Source: Rhizobiaceae bacterium
Lineage (GTDB): Bacteria > Pseudomonadota > Alphaproteobacteria > Rhizobiales > Rhizobiaceae
Direction of reading: 5' to 3'
DNA length: 64,000 nt
Assembly (NCBI GenBank): GCA_019635755.1
Contig: JAHBYW010000001.1
Location: 186,001-250,000, forward strand
The notes beneath the pieces are model-generated. The model was not told the origin of the DNA. It searched no databases and saw nothing but the letters and a program-made list of their open reading frames with translations. The position numbers were made by a program, and so were the translations under genes. Of this stretch, positions 36,326 through 45,780 are shown piece after piece. Within the stretch, counting starts at the first letter, position 1. The number at the start of each line of letters is the position of its first letter.

Positions 36326-37474
36326 TCACACCAGCTCCACGCCCCTCGCCTTCGCCCAGCGCTCCAGCACCTTTCGCTCGTCCGGGTGGGCGGGGCGATT
36401 GGCGAAGCCGCGCACCTGCACGGCCCGATGCTGGCGGTCGAGTTCGATGGTCAGCAGACGGTCGACCTTGCCGGGCTGGCGACGGCGCAGCGACCAGATC
36501 GAGGCGCTGCCGGCGAGGCACTTCGCGGCGTAGGTCGAGACGCAATGGTGCATCGCCCGGCTCTCGGCAACGAGGTCCGCCGCACCGTGCAACTGCGTCA
36601 CGACATAGTCCTCGCGCCGCGCCTTCGCCTCCTTGTCGGACGGCTGCCAGCTCCAGTCGCTCAGCTGCGAGCCGGCCCAGCGCGCGTCCGCCGCAGCCTG
36701 GTCGTCGGCGCGCGCCTGCATCCGGCGGCGCATCAGCTCGATGCGCGCCACCATCATCACGTCGCGGTGCCACTCATGCGTCTGCCGGCGCAGCGACCCG
36801 AGCGTCCTGCCCTTCAGCGAGAAGCGGCGATTGCCGCCGCGCGCCGCGGCGAGATAGTCGCAAAGGTCGTCGATCTCCTCGGTGGTCGTCGGGTTGGCGC
36901 AGAAGAACTGCGCGACCTCGCGCCAGAAGCCCAGTTCGCGGCGCGGGGTGCGCGCGATCTTCGACCGCGCAATGCGCAGCGCGTTCCCTGCATCCGTGGT
37001 GTAGCTGCGCGCGATCGCGTGCCACAGCGCCTCGTCGAAGCCGAGATCGCCCGGCGGGTTGAGGAACTGGTGCGCCTCCCTGCGCGACAGCATCTGGCCC
37101 GCCTCGCCCTTGACCAGCGAGTCGCCACGGGCGGCAGCGATGTACCAGCGCTTGCGCAGCGCGATCTCGTCGCGGTCGAGCCCGTCTGCCGACAGCCAGA
37201 TCTTCTCCAGCGTCGTGCTGACCGGGTAGCGCGCATAGAGGTGCCGCGCCGCCGCCAGCCTCAGCTTGCCCGCGTCGCGCGTCTTCAGCTTCGGCCGCCA
37301 GTCGAACACGTCGCGCACGGCGAGGTGCCCAAAACCCTGCCGGGCCTCGTTCAGCGCAGTCTCGAAATCGGGAGCGGGACGCGCGGCCGCGAAGACGCGG
37401 CGGAGCGTCGCGTCATAGGCTGCGTTGCGCTGGCGCTCGGCTTCGTGCCGGCGCTGGATGGTGGAGCGGGCCAT
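36326..37474 (-). CDS. PcfJ-like domain protein
   Basis: A 382-residue protein whose C-terminal third matches PcfJ-like proteins: AMHHCVSTYAAKCLAGSASIWSLRR, then LLTIELDRQHRAVQVRGFANR and a final LERWAKARGV. The N-terminal two thirds are basic and helical. PcfJ was named from a conjugative plasmid; its biochemical role is unknown. No conjugation genes are seen here. The conserved His/Cys cluster is intact. It lies between hicA and the AbrB-PIN pair. Confidence 0.75.
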   Translation of the reverse strand: MARSTIQRRHEAERQRNAAYDATLRRVFAAARPAPDFETALNEARQGFGHLAVRDVFDWRPKLKTRDAGKLRLAAARHLYARYPVSTTLEKIWLSADGLDRDEIALRKRWYIAAARGDSLVKGEAGQMLSRREAHQFLNPPGDLGFDEALWHAIARSYTTDAGNALRIARSKIARTPRRELGFWREVAQFFCANPTTTEEIDDLCDYLAAARGGNRRFSLKGRTLGSLRRQTHEWHRDVMMVARIELMRRRMQARADDQAAADARWAGSQLSDWSWQPSDKEAKARREDYVVTQLHGAADLVAESRAMHHCVSTYAAKCLAGSASIWSLRRRQPGKVDRLLTIELDRQHRAVQVRGFANRPAHPDERKVLERWAKARGVELV

Positions 37475-37659
37475 GGTTCGACCTCGGGATCATTGGGATC
37501 GCCGCGCGCAATTCGAGCGTCGGCACGGAACGTGTCGGTCTCGAATGCTGCTTCACGGCTTTCTCCTCAGGGTCGAACGGGCCGGCGCTATAGCGGGGGA
37601 TTTCGGGCGGAAGTGCGGCGGCGCGCCCGGAAACACCACCTGAGTTCTACAATTGGCAC

Positions 37660-37678
37660 ATGGCGCGCGCGTTGCCAT
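37660..37678. promoter_or_regulatory. possible AbrB/MazE-type operator
   Basis: ATGGC-N9-GCCAT lies 49 bp before the antitoxin ATG. The arms are only 5 bp, so this is a weak call based on position. Confidence 0.3.
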
Positions 37679-37726
37679 TTTCGGCTTCATATGCCATTCT
37701 TTATCGATTTTGGCAGGACAGGTCCC

Positions 37727-38098
37727 ATGGCCCGAAACAAGGGTTTCGCTGAAGAGTCCGCACCTTTCTCGCACGACGAGGCTCTGCGCTCGGTCCCCCA
37801 TGCGCGGCTGAAGATCGACAGCGCCGGCCGCATCGTCATCCCGGCGGAAATGCGCAACGCCATGCTGGTGAAGGCGGGCGACACGGTCACGGCAGAGGTG
37901 GTCGACGGCGAGTTCCGCATCGTCTCCCCCGAGGTCGCGCTGAAGCGCGTCCAGGCGTTCGCCCGCGAATGGAAAGCGAAGAACCCTGGCGTGAGCGTCG
38001 TCGACGAACTGATCGCCGAGCGCCGCGAGGAGGCCAGGCGTGAACTCGATGAAGCGAACGACTGGCGCAAGGCGCACGGACTGCCCCCACTCGAATGA
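37727..38098 (+). CDS. AbrB/MazE/SpoVT-type antitoxin
   Basis: A 123-residue protein with a swapped-hairpin AbrB domain at about 22-70 (ARLKIDSAGRIVIPAEMRNAM, then GDTVTAEVVDGEFRIVS). A helical, charged C-terminal tail (ELIAERREEARRELDEANDW) is suited to wrapping a PIN toxin. The ATG at 37727 has AGGACAGG upstream. Its stop overlaps the PIN gene start as ATGA, identifying it as the antitoxin half of a VapBC-like pair. Confidence 0.85.
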   Translation: MARNKGFAEESAPFSHDEALRSVPHARLKIDSAGRIVIPAEMRNAMLVKAGDTVTAEVVDGEFRIVSPEVALKRVQAFAREWKAKNPGVSVVDELIAERREEARRELDEANDWRKAHGLPPLE

Positions 38099-38475
38099 CC
38101 TATGCGATCGACACCTCCGTCATCATGGCGATCCTGCTGGACGAGCCGGGACGGGACGTGGCCGCGCGGCGGGTGTCCGGCGCCGTCCTGAACAGCGTGA
38201 ACCTGGCCGAGATCATCACCAAGTGCATCGAAATGGCCGTGCCGCCGGAAGTCGCGAAGGCCTACATCCGTGATAGCAACATCGAGGTCGCTCCGTTCGA
38301 CGCCGAACTCGCCGTTGCAGCGGGCGATCTGTTCAAGGTCGCGAAGAAGGGCGTGCTTTCGCTGGGCGACCGGGCCTGCATCGCAACCGCGATCAGGCTG
38401 AACGCCACGGCGCTGACCGCCGACCGCGTCTGGTCCACGCTCGACCTGCCCTGCCCCGTCGAACTCATCCGCTGA
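38095..38475 (+). CDS. PIN-domain ribonuclease toxin (VapC-like)
   Basis: A 126-residue PIN domain. The acidic ligands are D6 ([10 protein letters not shown]), E39 (VNLAEII), D92 ([10 protein letters not shown]) and D110 (ALTADRVW). It is probably an RNase restrained by the AbrB-type partner. It ends 11 bp before mccB in the same direction, so read-through into leucine catabolism is possible. Confidence 0.88.
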   Translation: MTYAIDTSVIMAILLDEPGRDVAARRVSGAVLNSVNLAEIITKCIEMAVPPEVAKAYIRDSNIEVAPFDAELAVAAGDLFKVAKKGVLSLGDRACIATAIRLNATALTADRVWSTLDLPCPVELIR

Positions 38476-38486
38476 GAGCCGCCGCC

Positions 38487-40094
38487 ATGCCCGTCATCCA
38501 GTCGCAGATCGCCACAGCCTCCGACGCCTTCCGTGCCAATGCCGAGCGCATGCGCGGCCTCGTCGCCGACATCCGCGACAGGGCTGCGACCGTCGAGAAG
38601 GGTGGATCGGACGACGCCCGCCAGCGCCACGTGTCGCGCGGCAAGCTTTTGCCGCGCGAACGACTGGCGCAGCTGCTCGACCCGGGTTCGCCGTTCCTTG
38701 AGATCGGCCAGTTCGCCGCGCACGGCATGTATGACGACACAATAGCCTCGGCCGGCATGATCGCGGGCGTCGGCCGCGTCGAGGGCAAGGAGGTCGTGAT
38801 CGTCGTCAACGACGCGACGGTGAAGGGGGGCACCTACTATCCGCTCACCGTGAAGAAGCACCTGCGCGCGCAGGAGATCGCGCTGCAGAACAATCTGCCC
38901 TGCGTCTATCTGGTCGATTCCGGCGGCGCCAATTTGCCCAACCAGGACGAGGTGTTTCCCGACCGCGAGCATTTCGGCCGCATCTTCTACAACCAGGCCA
39001 ACATGTCCGCCGCCGGCATTCCGCAGATCGCCTGCGTGATGGGTTCCTGCACCGCCGGCGGCGCCTATGTGCCGGCGATGGCGGACGAATCCATCATGGT
39101 GCGCAACCAGGCGACCATCTTCCTCGGCGGCCCGCCGCTGGTGAAGGCGGCCACCGGCGAGGACGTCAGCGCCGAAGACCTCGGCGGTGCCGACGTTCAC
39201 ACGCGCCAGTCCGGCGTCGCCGACCATTACGCGATGGATGATGCGCATGCGCTGGCGATCACCCGGCGCATCGTCAAAAACCTGAATCGGAAGAAGACGA
39301 TAGGCCTCGATCTCCAGAAACCGATTCCGCCGCTTTATGCGCCGGATGAGATCTACGGCATCGTGCCCGCCGATCTCCGCCAGCCCTACGACGTGCGCGA
39401 GGTCATCGCGCGCATCGTCGACGGCTCGGAACTGGACGAGTTCAAGGCGAACTACGGCACCACGCTCGTCACCGGCTTTGCGCATCTTGCCGGCATGCCG
39501 GTCGGCATCCTCGCCAACAACGGCGTGCTGTTTTCGGAGTCGGCGCAGAAGGGCGCGCACTTCATCGAGCTCTGCTGCCAGCGCAAGATCCCGCTCCTCT
39601 TCCTGCAGAACATCACCGGCTTCATGGTCGGCCGCAAATACGAGGCCGGCGGCATCGCCAAGGACGGCGCCAAGCTGGTCACCGCCGTCGCCACCGCCCA
39701 GGTGCCGAAGGTCACGATGATCGTCGGTGGCTCGTTCGGCGCCGGCAACTACGGCATGTGCGGCCGCGCCTATTCGCCCCGCTTCCTGTGGATGTGGCCG
39801 AACGCGCGCATCTCCGTCATGGGCGGCGAGCAGGCGGCGACCGTGCTCGCCATGGTCAAGCGCGAGGGCATCGAGCGCAAGGGCGGCGCATGGTCGGCCG
39901 AGGAGGAGGCCGAGTTCCGCCGGCCCATCCTCGACCAGTACGAGCGCGAGGGCCACCCGCTCTATTCGTCCGCCCGCCTGTGGGACGACGGCATCATCGA
40001 CCCGGCGAAGTCGCGCGAAGTGCTGGCGCTGTCGCTGTCCGCCGCGCTCAACCAGCCGATCCCAGACACGAAGTTCGGCGTGTTCCGGATGTAG
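38487..40094 (+). CDS. mccB: 3-methylcrotonyl-CoA carboxylase, carboxyltransferase (beta) subunit
   Basis: A 535-residue acyl-CoA carboxyltransferase with N- and C-terminal crotonase-like halves. Features are [28 protein letters not shown], the oxyanion-forming [17 protein letters not shown], and [16 protein letters not shown]. The FMVG...[10 protein letters not shown] pattern fits methylcrotonyl-CoA rather than propionyl-CoA carboxylases. It works with MccA (53971) to make 3-methylglutaconyl-CoA. Usually adjacent to mccA; here about 14 kb apart. Confidence 0.93.
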   Translation: MPVIQSQIATASDAFRANAERMRGLVADIRDRAATVEKGGSDDARQRHVSRGKLLPRERLAQLLDPGSPFLEIGQFAAHGMYDDTIASAGMIAGVGRVEGKEVVIVVNDATVKGGTYYPLTVKKHLRAQEIALQNNLPCVYLVDSGGANLPNQDEVFPDREHFGRIFYNQANMSAAGIPQIACVMGSCTAGGAYVPAMADESIMVRNQATIFLGGPPLVKAATGEDVSAEDLGGADVHTRQSGVADHYAMDDAHALAITRRIVKNLNRKKTIGLDLQKPIPPLYAPDEIYGIVPADLRQPYDVREVIARIVDGSELDEFKANYGTTLVTGFAHLAGMPVGILANNGVLFSESAQKGAHFIELCCQRKIPLLFLQNITGFMVGRKYEAGGIAKDGAKLVTAVATAQVPKVTMIVGGSFGAGNYGMCGRAYSPRFLWMWPNARISVMGGEQAATVLAMVKREGIERKGGAWSAEEEAEFRRPILDQYEREGHPLYSSARLWDDGIIDPAKSREVLALSLSAALNQPIPDTKFGVFRM

Positions 40095-40155
40095 CCAATA
40101 TCTGAAGTTTGAATTCGCCTCGGACCGCGATTTGAGCGCCTATCTTGGTCCAGCC

Positions 40156-40638
40156 CTATATCCGAAGATCGCTGCGACCCAGCGGAATTATGGTATCCGT
40201 TGCCGTCCTAACTGCTACCGCCTCATGTTCGATTTGCTCAAAGAAGCTGTTTGCATGATCGCGGGCATTTGAAAGTTCTTTGGTTAGATTCACGAGCGCT
40301 TCTACTATCCTCGGAGGCAACGTGAATCGCGCGACCGCTATTGATTCATCAAGGCTCCGACGCGACTGCCAATACTGCCTCCGAATTTCGTCCGGGTCCT
40401 CTCCAGTCGCTTTCCGTTGAAGGAGTTCCTCCTCCTCCCAAATTCCGTGAATACGATAAAGCGCACCCATCGCAGATAGGAGTTCTGTATATGCCTTCAG
40501 CCGATGCTCCCAGTGTCTCTCTCGTTTGTACCTGTTCAAAGCCCAGCGAACGGCAAGCCACGCTACCAGCATTGCGCCGCAAGCCTGGAGTAACAATTTT
40601 GCAGCCTCGAAGGTCACTTGGTTGATGTCCCAGGACAT
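40156..40638 (-). CDS. hypothetical membrane-anchored protein
   Basis: A 160-residue protein not recognised as a family. One N-terminal membrane helix ([23 protein letters not shown]) is followed by a basic, helical cytoplasmic part ([19 protein letters not shown]), a form seen in small cell-envelope or defence-associated helical proteins. The ATG at 40638 has an excellent GGAGGTGGAG site. Base composition is A/T-richer than mccB, suggesting transfer. Confidence 0.65.
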   Translation of the reverse strand: MSWDINQVTFEAAKLLLQACGAMLVAWLAVRWALNRYKRERHWEHRLKAYTELLSAMGALYRIHGIWEEEELLQRKATGEDPDEIRRQYWQSRRSLDESIAVARFTLPPRIVEALVNLTKELSNARDHANSFFEQIEHEAVAVRTATDTIIPLGRSDLRI

Positions 40639-40767
40639 ACTCCACCTCCAACAATCTTGTCGCAATAGACCTGATATCCGACCATCTTCGAAAATTTATC
40701 GAAGGACAATTGGCCATTTCTCGGCTTCCGACGGCTATTCTGTTAAGAGACGTAGGGAGCCGCTCCC

Positions 40768-41444
40768 GTGATCCCGTGGGAAACGCTCGACACCGCCACC
40801 ATTCCGGGCGGCCGCGAGCCTCTCAGGCTCAAGCGGCGCGGCGCCGAGTTCTCGATCATGCTGGGCGCGAACGAGCTGATGAACACGCGGCTGAGCGGCT
40901 CGGAAGAGGCCCTCGCGCGCCTCACCATCGAGCGCCTGGATGCGCCGGCGCCGCGCGTGCTGATCGGCGGCCTCGGCCTCGGCTTCACGCTGCGCGCCGC
41001 CCTGCCCCTGCTCGCGCCGGCGGCACGCATAACAGTCGCCGAGCTGGTGCCGGCGGTGGTGGACTGGGCGCGCGGGCCTCTCGCGGCCGTGCATGGCGAC
41101 AGCCTCGACGATGCGCGCGTGGAGATCAGGGTGGCGGACGTCGGGTTGGCGATCCGCTCCGCGCGCTGGGACGCGATCCTGCTCGACGTGGACAACGGCC
41201 CGGACGGCCTCAGCCGCGCCGGCAACGACGCGCTCTACAGCGCCGCCGGCCTCGCCGCCACGCATGCGGCGCTCAACCCCGGCGGCCTTGTCTCGGTCTG
41301 GTCGTCCGGCCCCGACCAGGGCTTTTCGCGCCGGCTGCGGAATGCAGGCTTTGCGGTGGAGGAGCTTTCCGTGCGCGCCGGCAGGGCGAAACGCGGCGCC
41401 CGGCATGTCATCTGGATCGGCCGCAAGACGAAGGAGGACGCCCG

Positions 41445-41448
<4 letters not shown>
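40768..41448 (+). CDS. spermidine synthase-like (SpeE-type) methyltransferase-fold protein
   Basis: A 226-residue Rossmann-type protein. The nucleotide-binding motif I is [16 protein letters not shown] (64-79), followed by an acidic strand ([14 protein letters not shown]) and [11 protein letters not shown] as motif II. It is like short polyamine-aminopropyltransferase homologues, but residues for polyamine binding cannot be confirmed. It is translationally coupled to the DUF2200 gene through GTGA. Confidence 0.75.
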
Positions 41449-41816
<368 letters not shown>

Positions 41817-41855
41817 GCCACAGCGCCTCATCGCGAACCGGCGAGACGGCCGCGC

Positions 41856-42083
41856 TCACCATGAGGGGTCGCGCACGTCCTCGCCCCCGCAGGTTGCGGG
41901 CGGGTTCGGCCCGCGTCCCTGGTACGGCGCGACATAGGCCAGCGCAAAGGCCTGCCCGACCGCACGCGCGATCGAGGCGACAGCAGCCCCGATCGCGGCC
42001 CGTCTGGGCGCAGACTCCATCGCCCGCCTCCGCTCTTCTCCGTGATGGTCGGCGATCGGTCCCGTGGCGGTGATGTCGGCCAT
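41856..42083 (-). CDS. small hypothetical protein
   Basis: A 75-residue protein of unknown family. A short charged start (MADITATGPIADHHGEERRR) is followed by an Ala-rich, moderately hydrophobic helix (AAIGAAVASIARAVGQAFALAYVAP) and a polar tail. A strong AGGAGG site at proper spacing is the main support. It is divergent from the wHTH-TPR gene at 42226 and may be its target or partner. Confidence 0.5.
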   Translation of the reverse strand: MADITATGPIADHHGEERRRAMESAPRRAAIGAAVASIARAVGQAFALAYVAPYQGRGPNPPATCGGEDVRDPSW

Positions 42084-42225
42084 GGCGTCCTCCTGAACGC
42101 CGCCACGATCACCCGCGGTGCCGGCGAAGTCCTTGGCGCAAACCTGAAGAGTCCTCCTGCAAGCCTGAACGTCGCTTTCGGCGGCGAGCTGAGCTAGTCT
42201 CCGGGCTCGACCCGGAAGCGCCTCG

Positions 42226-43770
42226 ATGGACCTGCAGTTCGGACACTACCGGCTGAAGCGTGCGGAGCGCGTGCTGCTCGGCCCCGACGGGCCGGTGGAG
42301 CTTTCGGCACGCGCCTTCGACATTCTGGACGCGCTGCTCGGCAGGCCGGATCAGGTGGTCGACAAGTCCGCGCTCTTCGATGCCGTCTGGCCGGGCCTCG
42401 TCGTCGAGGAGAACACGCTGCAGGTCCACGTCTCGGCGCTGCGCAAGGCGCTCCCGCCCGACATGATCCGGACGGTGCACGGCCGGGGCTACAAATATGC
42501 CGGCCCGAAACCCTCGATCGCCCCTGCGGAGGCCGCGGAGACGGCCGCGCCCTCCAGGCCGTCGATTGCCATCCTGCCGTTCGAGAACATGAGCGGCGAT
42601 CCCGAGCAGGATTATTTCAGCGACGGCATCACCGAGGACATCATCGCCCGGCTGGGCCGGTTCCGCGAGTTCCTGGTCATCGCGCGCAACTCCTCGTTCC
42701 AGCTCCGCGGCAAGGCGAACGACGTCGCCGAGGTGGCCAAGCGGCTCGGCGTCCAGTTCGTCGTCGAGGGCAGCGTGCGCAAGATCGGCAACCGCGTCAG
42801 GGTCGCCGTGCAACTGACCGACGCCGTGTCGATGGCGCATCTCTGGGGCGAGCATTACGACCGCCAGCTCGACGACATTTTTGCCATCCAGGACGAGATC
42901 ACGCAGGTGATCGCGGCCCGTCTCGCGCGCCAGGCCAGAACCGCCTCGCGCGGCCGGGCGCGGCCGACCGGCAACATGTCGGCCTATGATTTCTACCTGC
43001 GGGCGCTGCAGCTGGCGGCCGTCTACGATCCGACGGTCGGGGCCGAACCCTTGCTGCTGAAGGCGCTCGAACTCGATCCCGACTTTGCCGGCGCGCGCGC
43101 AATGCTGGGTTTCGTCGAGACGATCAAATATTACTGGTCCTATGACCCCGGACATCTGGACATCGGGCTCGGCATCGCGAACGAGGCGCTGAGGCTCGAT
43201 CCCGACGAAGCCTACGGGCACCTCGCCACCGGCTTTGCCCTGATGTTCATGCGTCGGTTCCGCGAGGCCGAAACCAGCCTCGACCGTGCCGTCGGTCTGA
43301 ACCCGAACGACCCCTTCATCTTGAGCATCCGCGCGCTGCTGCTGAACTATGTCGGCAGATACGACGCAGCCCTTGCCGAACTCGCCGAGGCGCAGCGGCG
43401 CGACCCCTTCGCCGTCGGCTGGTTCGACGATTTCCTCGGCATCACGCTCACCAATGCCGGACGCTATCGCGATGCGCTGGCAAGCTTCGCGCGCATGGCG
43501 ACGCTGCCCACCTGGTCGCGCGTCTATGTCACCATCTGCCATGCGGAGCTCGGCGAAACCGACGCGGCCGCGGCCGCCTGGGCCAGGGTCAGGGCGTCCT
43601 ATCCGCAGTGGCCCGACATCACCCTCGACGGCATCTTGAAAGAGGAGATCATCCAGGAAGACCCGGCCATCTTCGACCGCTACCGCCCGGTGCTGGAACG
43701 GGTGGAGAGGTCGGCGGTTCGTGAGGCTACTTTTTCCGCTTCTCCGATAGCATCGCGGTCAGATCAATAA
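42226..43770 (+). CDS. winged-helix/TolB-like/TPR regulator
   Basis: A 514-residue protein. Residues 1-92 are an OmpR/CadC-type winged helix (ELSARAFDILDALLGRPDQ, VSALRKALP, then MIRTVHGRGYKYA). Residues 105-235 are the FlgO/TolB-N-like segment (IAILPFENMSGDPEQDYFSDG). TPR units fill about 270-480 (DEAYGHLATGFALMFMRRF). Such fusions occur beside adenylate cyclases, but no cyclase domain is present here. No membrane helix is visible, so a cytoplasmic regulator is likely. Confidence 0.85.
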   Translation: MDLQFGHYRLKRAERVLLGPDGPVELSARAFDILDALLGRPDQVVDKSALFDAVWPGLVVEENTLQVHVSALRKALPPDMIRTVHGRGYKYAGPKPSIAPAEAAETAAPSRPSIAILPFENMSGDPEQDYFSDGITEDIIARLGRFREFLVIARNSSFQLRGKANDVAEVAKRLGVQFVVEGSVRKIGNRVRVAVQLTDAVSMAHLWGEHYDRQLDDIFAIQDEITQVIAARLARQARTASRGRARPTGNMSAYDFYLRALQLAAVYDPTVGAEPLLLKALELDPDFAGARAMLGFVETIKYYWSYDPGHLDIGLGIANEALRLDPDEAYGHLATGFALMFMRRFREAETSLDRAVGLNPNDPFILSIRALLLNYVGRYDAALAELAEAQRRDPFAVGWFDDFLGITLTNAGRYRDALASFARMATLPTWSRVYVTICHAELGETDAAAAAWARVRASYPQWPDITLDGILKEEIIQEDPAIFDRYRPVLERVERSAVREATFSASPIASRSDQ

Positions 43771-43844
43771 GCATAGCGACTAAGCAACCTTCACTTCTGC
43801 GGCTGCGGTCTAAACTTTTATGTATAACAACAAGCATCAAAATA

Positions 43845-44906
43845 TCAGTTGGAGACGACAAGCTTGAGACGTGGCGTCTCCAGATACGCGCGCCGGACGT
43901 CATCTTGAGATATGCACAGCAAGTTCGCCAGGTCTTCGACGGAGTAGCCAAGACGCACAATATGATGCTGAATTATCGCTCGCATACGCGTTGGCTGCTC
44001 AACAGGTAGCTGAAACGGCTCTCCCTCTTTGAAGGATTTATTGTAGTTGATGTTCAGAATCTTGTAGTAGTGGTCGGTTATCAAACGTAGATCGTGTGCG
44101 CGTTTTATTAGCGCCTTGATTGACACGTGCCAATAACTTTTCACCCGCCCCAACGCGCTGAGTTTTACATCTTTCAGATAGGGGCGAATATCACTCGCCG
44201 GCATAAGGAACGCGGCAGCGAAGCGGTGCGCCTCTTGCTCCATTTTCTGATCCTCTGCCGGCATCGTGTGCATCACCATGTGCCCCAACTCGTGCGCCAG
44301 CGAGAACCGAAACCGGTCGCCGGGAACGTCTCGGTTCATAAAGAACAGGGGCGGCAGTCCGACCGACCTGAAACTGATACCGTCGAGCAGGTCCGTCCCG
44401 AACCGGGCAAGGATCACGATCCCCCCCGCTTCCTCAATTATCTCTACCACGTTGGCGATCGGCCCCCGAGGCAGCATCCAGTGAGATCGAAGCCGCTCCG
44501 CGATTTTCTCTGGCGTCAGACCGGACTCATCCAGGTCAATCTGCGGAATCGGCTTCAATGCGGCGCTATCGTACGATCGCAACAGTTTGGCGACATGCTG
44601 CCGCCGAATGTTGATGATTGCCCCAATGTGGGCGAGTGGTTTTGCGCCCAGCTTTTGCCTCTTGCGGTAATGGAAGGGCGGGAACCCTACCTGCTTTTCC
44701 ACTTGAAAGAAGAAGGCACGGGGAAACCGCAGCTTCTCCGCCAACTTGTCGATCACGTCGTCCGACGGTGCTTGAATAAGACCATTTTCGATTTTCGAAA
44801 TGAGCGCCTGCGTGAAGCCTGTAGCTTCAGCCAGGTCGGCTTGTGTGAATTCGCGCGCATCACGTGCGAGTTTGAGCATGTCGGCATTGAACCGCTCGCC
44901 AGTCAC
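43845..44906 (-). CDS. XRE-family HTH fused to ImmA/IrrE metallopeptidase
   Basis: A 353-residue protein. The N-terminal HTH (about 10-65: MLKLARDAREFTQADLAEATG, split over the first helices) is followed by an M78-type zinc peptidase with H205-E206-L-G-H209 (SLAHELGHMVMH) and a downstream Glu (EQEAHRFAAAFLMP). ImmA/IrrE proteins cleave repressors or antitoxins in mobile elements and stress responses. The GTG start overlaps the stop of the upstream gene (GTGA), so the two act as a pair. DNA is A/T-richer than neighbours. Confidence 0.88.
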   Translation of the reverse strand: MTGERFNADMLKLARDAREFTQADLAEATGFTQALISKIENGLIQAPSDDVIDKLAEKLRFPRAFFFQVEKQVGFPPFHYRKRQKLGAKPLAHIGAIINIRRQHVAKLLRSYDSAALKPIPQIDLDESGLTPEKIAERLRSHWMLPRGPIANVVEIIEEAGGIVILARFGTDLLDGISFRSVGLPPLFFMNRDVPGDRFRFSLAHELGHMVMHTMPAEDQKMEQEAHRFAAAFLMPASDIRPYLKDVKLSALGRVKSYWHVSIKALIKRAHDLRLITDHYYKILNINYNKSFKEGEPFQLPVEQPTRMRAIIQHHIVRLGYSVEDLANLLCISQDDVRRAYLETPRLKLVVSN

Positions 44907-45490
44907 CTTCGACCTCCGGTGCGCCGGCGGAAATCAGTTCGTGCGGTGCCAGGAAAGCGAACCGGCGTTATGTCCGCCCACGATGCCGCACCATCGGCGA
45001 TGTTGATCTGCGACGCCCAGATCATTGATCTGCCAAGCGGGCGCGAAACCACTATACGATCAATGCTCAAGCCTGCAGCGTCTGGCTGATAGCCCGAGGT
45101 CAACCGCGTCGCGGCGGAAGGGATTCCCGGGATTTCGAGTTGGTCGTCAAAGTCCTGTTGCTGTTCTGTTTGGACGTTGCGATGGCGCCCGTTCCCGTCA
45201 ACTTTCTTGAAGCGCCAGACCAATTCGTCGCGATGGTTCAACAGCGCAAGTCTGTTGAGCCGAAGCACCTTGCAACCTTGTTGCCCATCCAGCCGAGAGA
45301 TGACCTCAGTTAGCATGTGAGAACGAATGCAATTCGCGGTTGTGGTGTCATCATGCTCCGCAGTGAATGCGGGATCATAGCTGTGATATTTGGCGAACGC
45401 TGTGTGCCATGCTTCATAAAGGATAGGCAGTAGCGGGGAGGCCAGCTCCATGCAGCGGGATTGGTCTGCCGTGTGGTCATCGTCGTCCAT
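44903..45490 (-). CDS. uncharacterised partner of the HTH-ImmA/IrrE protein
   Basis: A 195-residue protein not recognised as a known family. It starts with an acidic tail (MDDDDHTADQ), continues with helical segments (LLPILYEAWHTAFAKYHSY) and a central basic region (LLNHRDELVWRFKKVDGNGR), and ends in a basic stretch. It is cytoplasmic, with no signal or TM helix. ATG 45490 has a GGAGG site. It is the first gene of a two-gene operon with overlapping stop/start, an arrangement typical of toxin-antitoxin or defence pairs. Function inferred only from context. Confidence 0.7.
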   Translation of the reverse strand: MDDDDHTADQSRCMELASPLLPILYEAWHTAFAKYHSYDPAFTAEHDDTTTANCIRSHMLTEVISRLDGQQGCKVLRLNRLALLNHRDELVWRFKKVDGNGRHRNVQTEQQQDFDDQLEIPGIPSAATRLTSGYQPDAAGLSIDRIVVSRPLGRSMIWASQINIADGAASWADITPVRFPGTARTDFRRRTGGRR

Positions 45491-45516
45491 ATGGACCTCC
45501 GATTCAGGAAGCCCGA

Positions 45517-45569
45517 ATCCTATCACGGAGGGCGACAAAATCAACGAAAAATATAACTGGAATTATAAC
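45517..45569 (-). promoter_or_regulatory. putative promoter and direct repeat upstream of the ImmA/IrrE pair
   Basis: On the minus strand TTGATT (45544-45539) and TAGGAT (45522-45517) are 16 bp apart, a plausible sigma-70 promoter 27 bp before the ATG. Just upstream lies TATAAC-TGGAAT-TATAAC (45552-45569), two direct repeats at 12-bp spacing that an XRE protein could bind. Both are inferences. Confidence 0.45.
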
Positions 45570-45780
45570 CACACGGCTTTTGTCTTTGTTCCCAATGATT
45601 TGCCGCTCCCGGCGCCGCTTCTGTTTTGCTAGATGCTTCCCTCCAACCGTCGCAGACATCTTCTTGGCGGCAACGTTCTTGAGGTACTGCAGATCACGAG
45701 GGCTGGGGAAGCGACCAACGCACCTGTCGGATTCAAACTGTGGGACTCCCACTCCTCCCCGCCCCTGCTAGTCTCCCGCC

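Noticed and set aside
36143-37726. N-terminal extension of the AbrB antitoxin frame
   Set aside because: It runs antisense to the PcfJ-like gene; the AbrB domain starts shortly after ATG 37727.
45504-45752. 82-residue minus-strand frame upstream of the ImmA/IrrE pair
   Set aside because: It covers the promoter-like, A/T-rich segment, has no recognisable domain, and no convincing ribosome-binding site.
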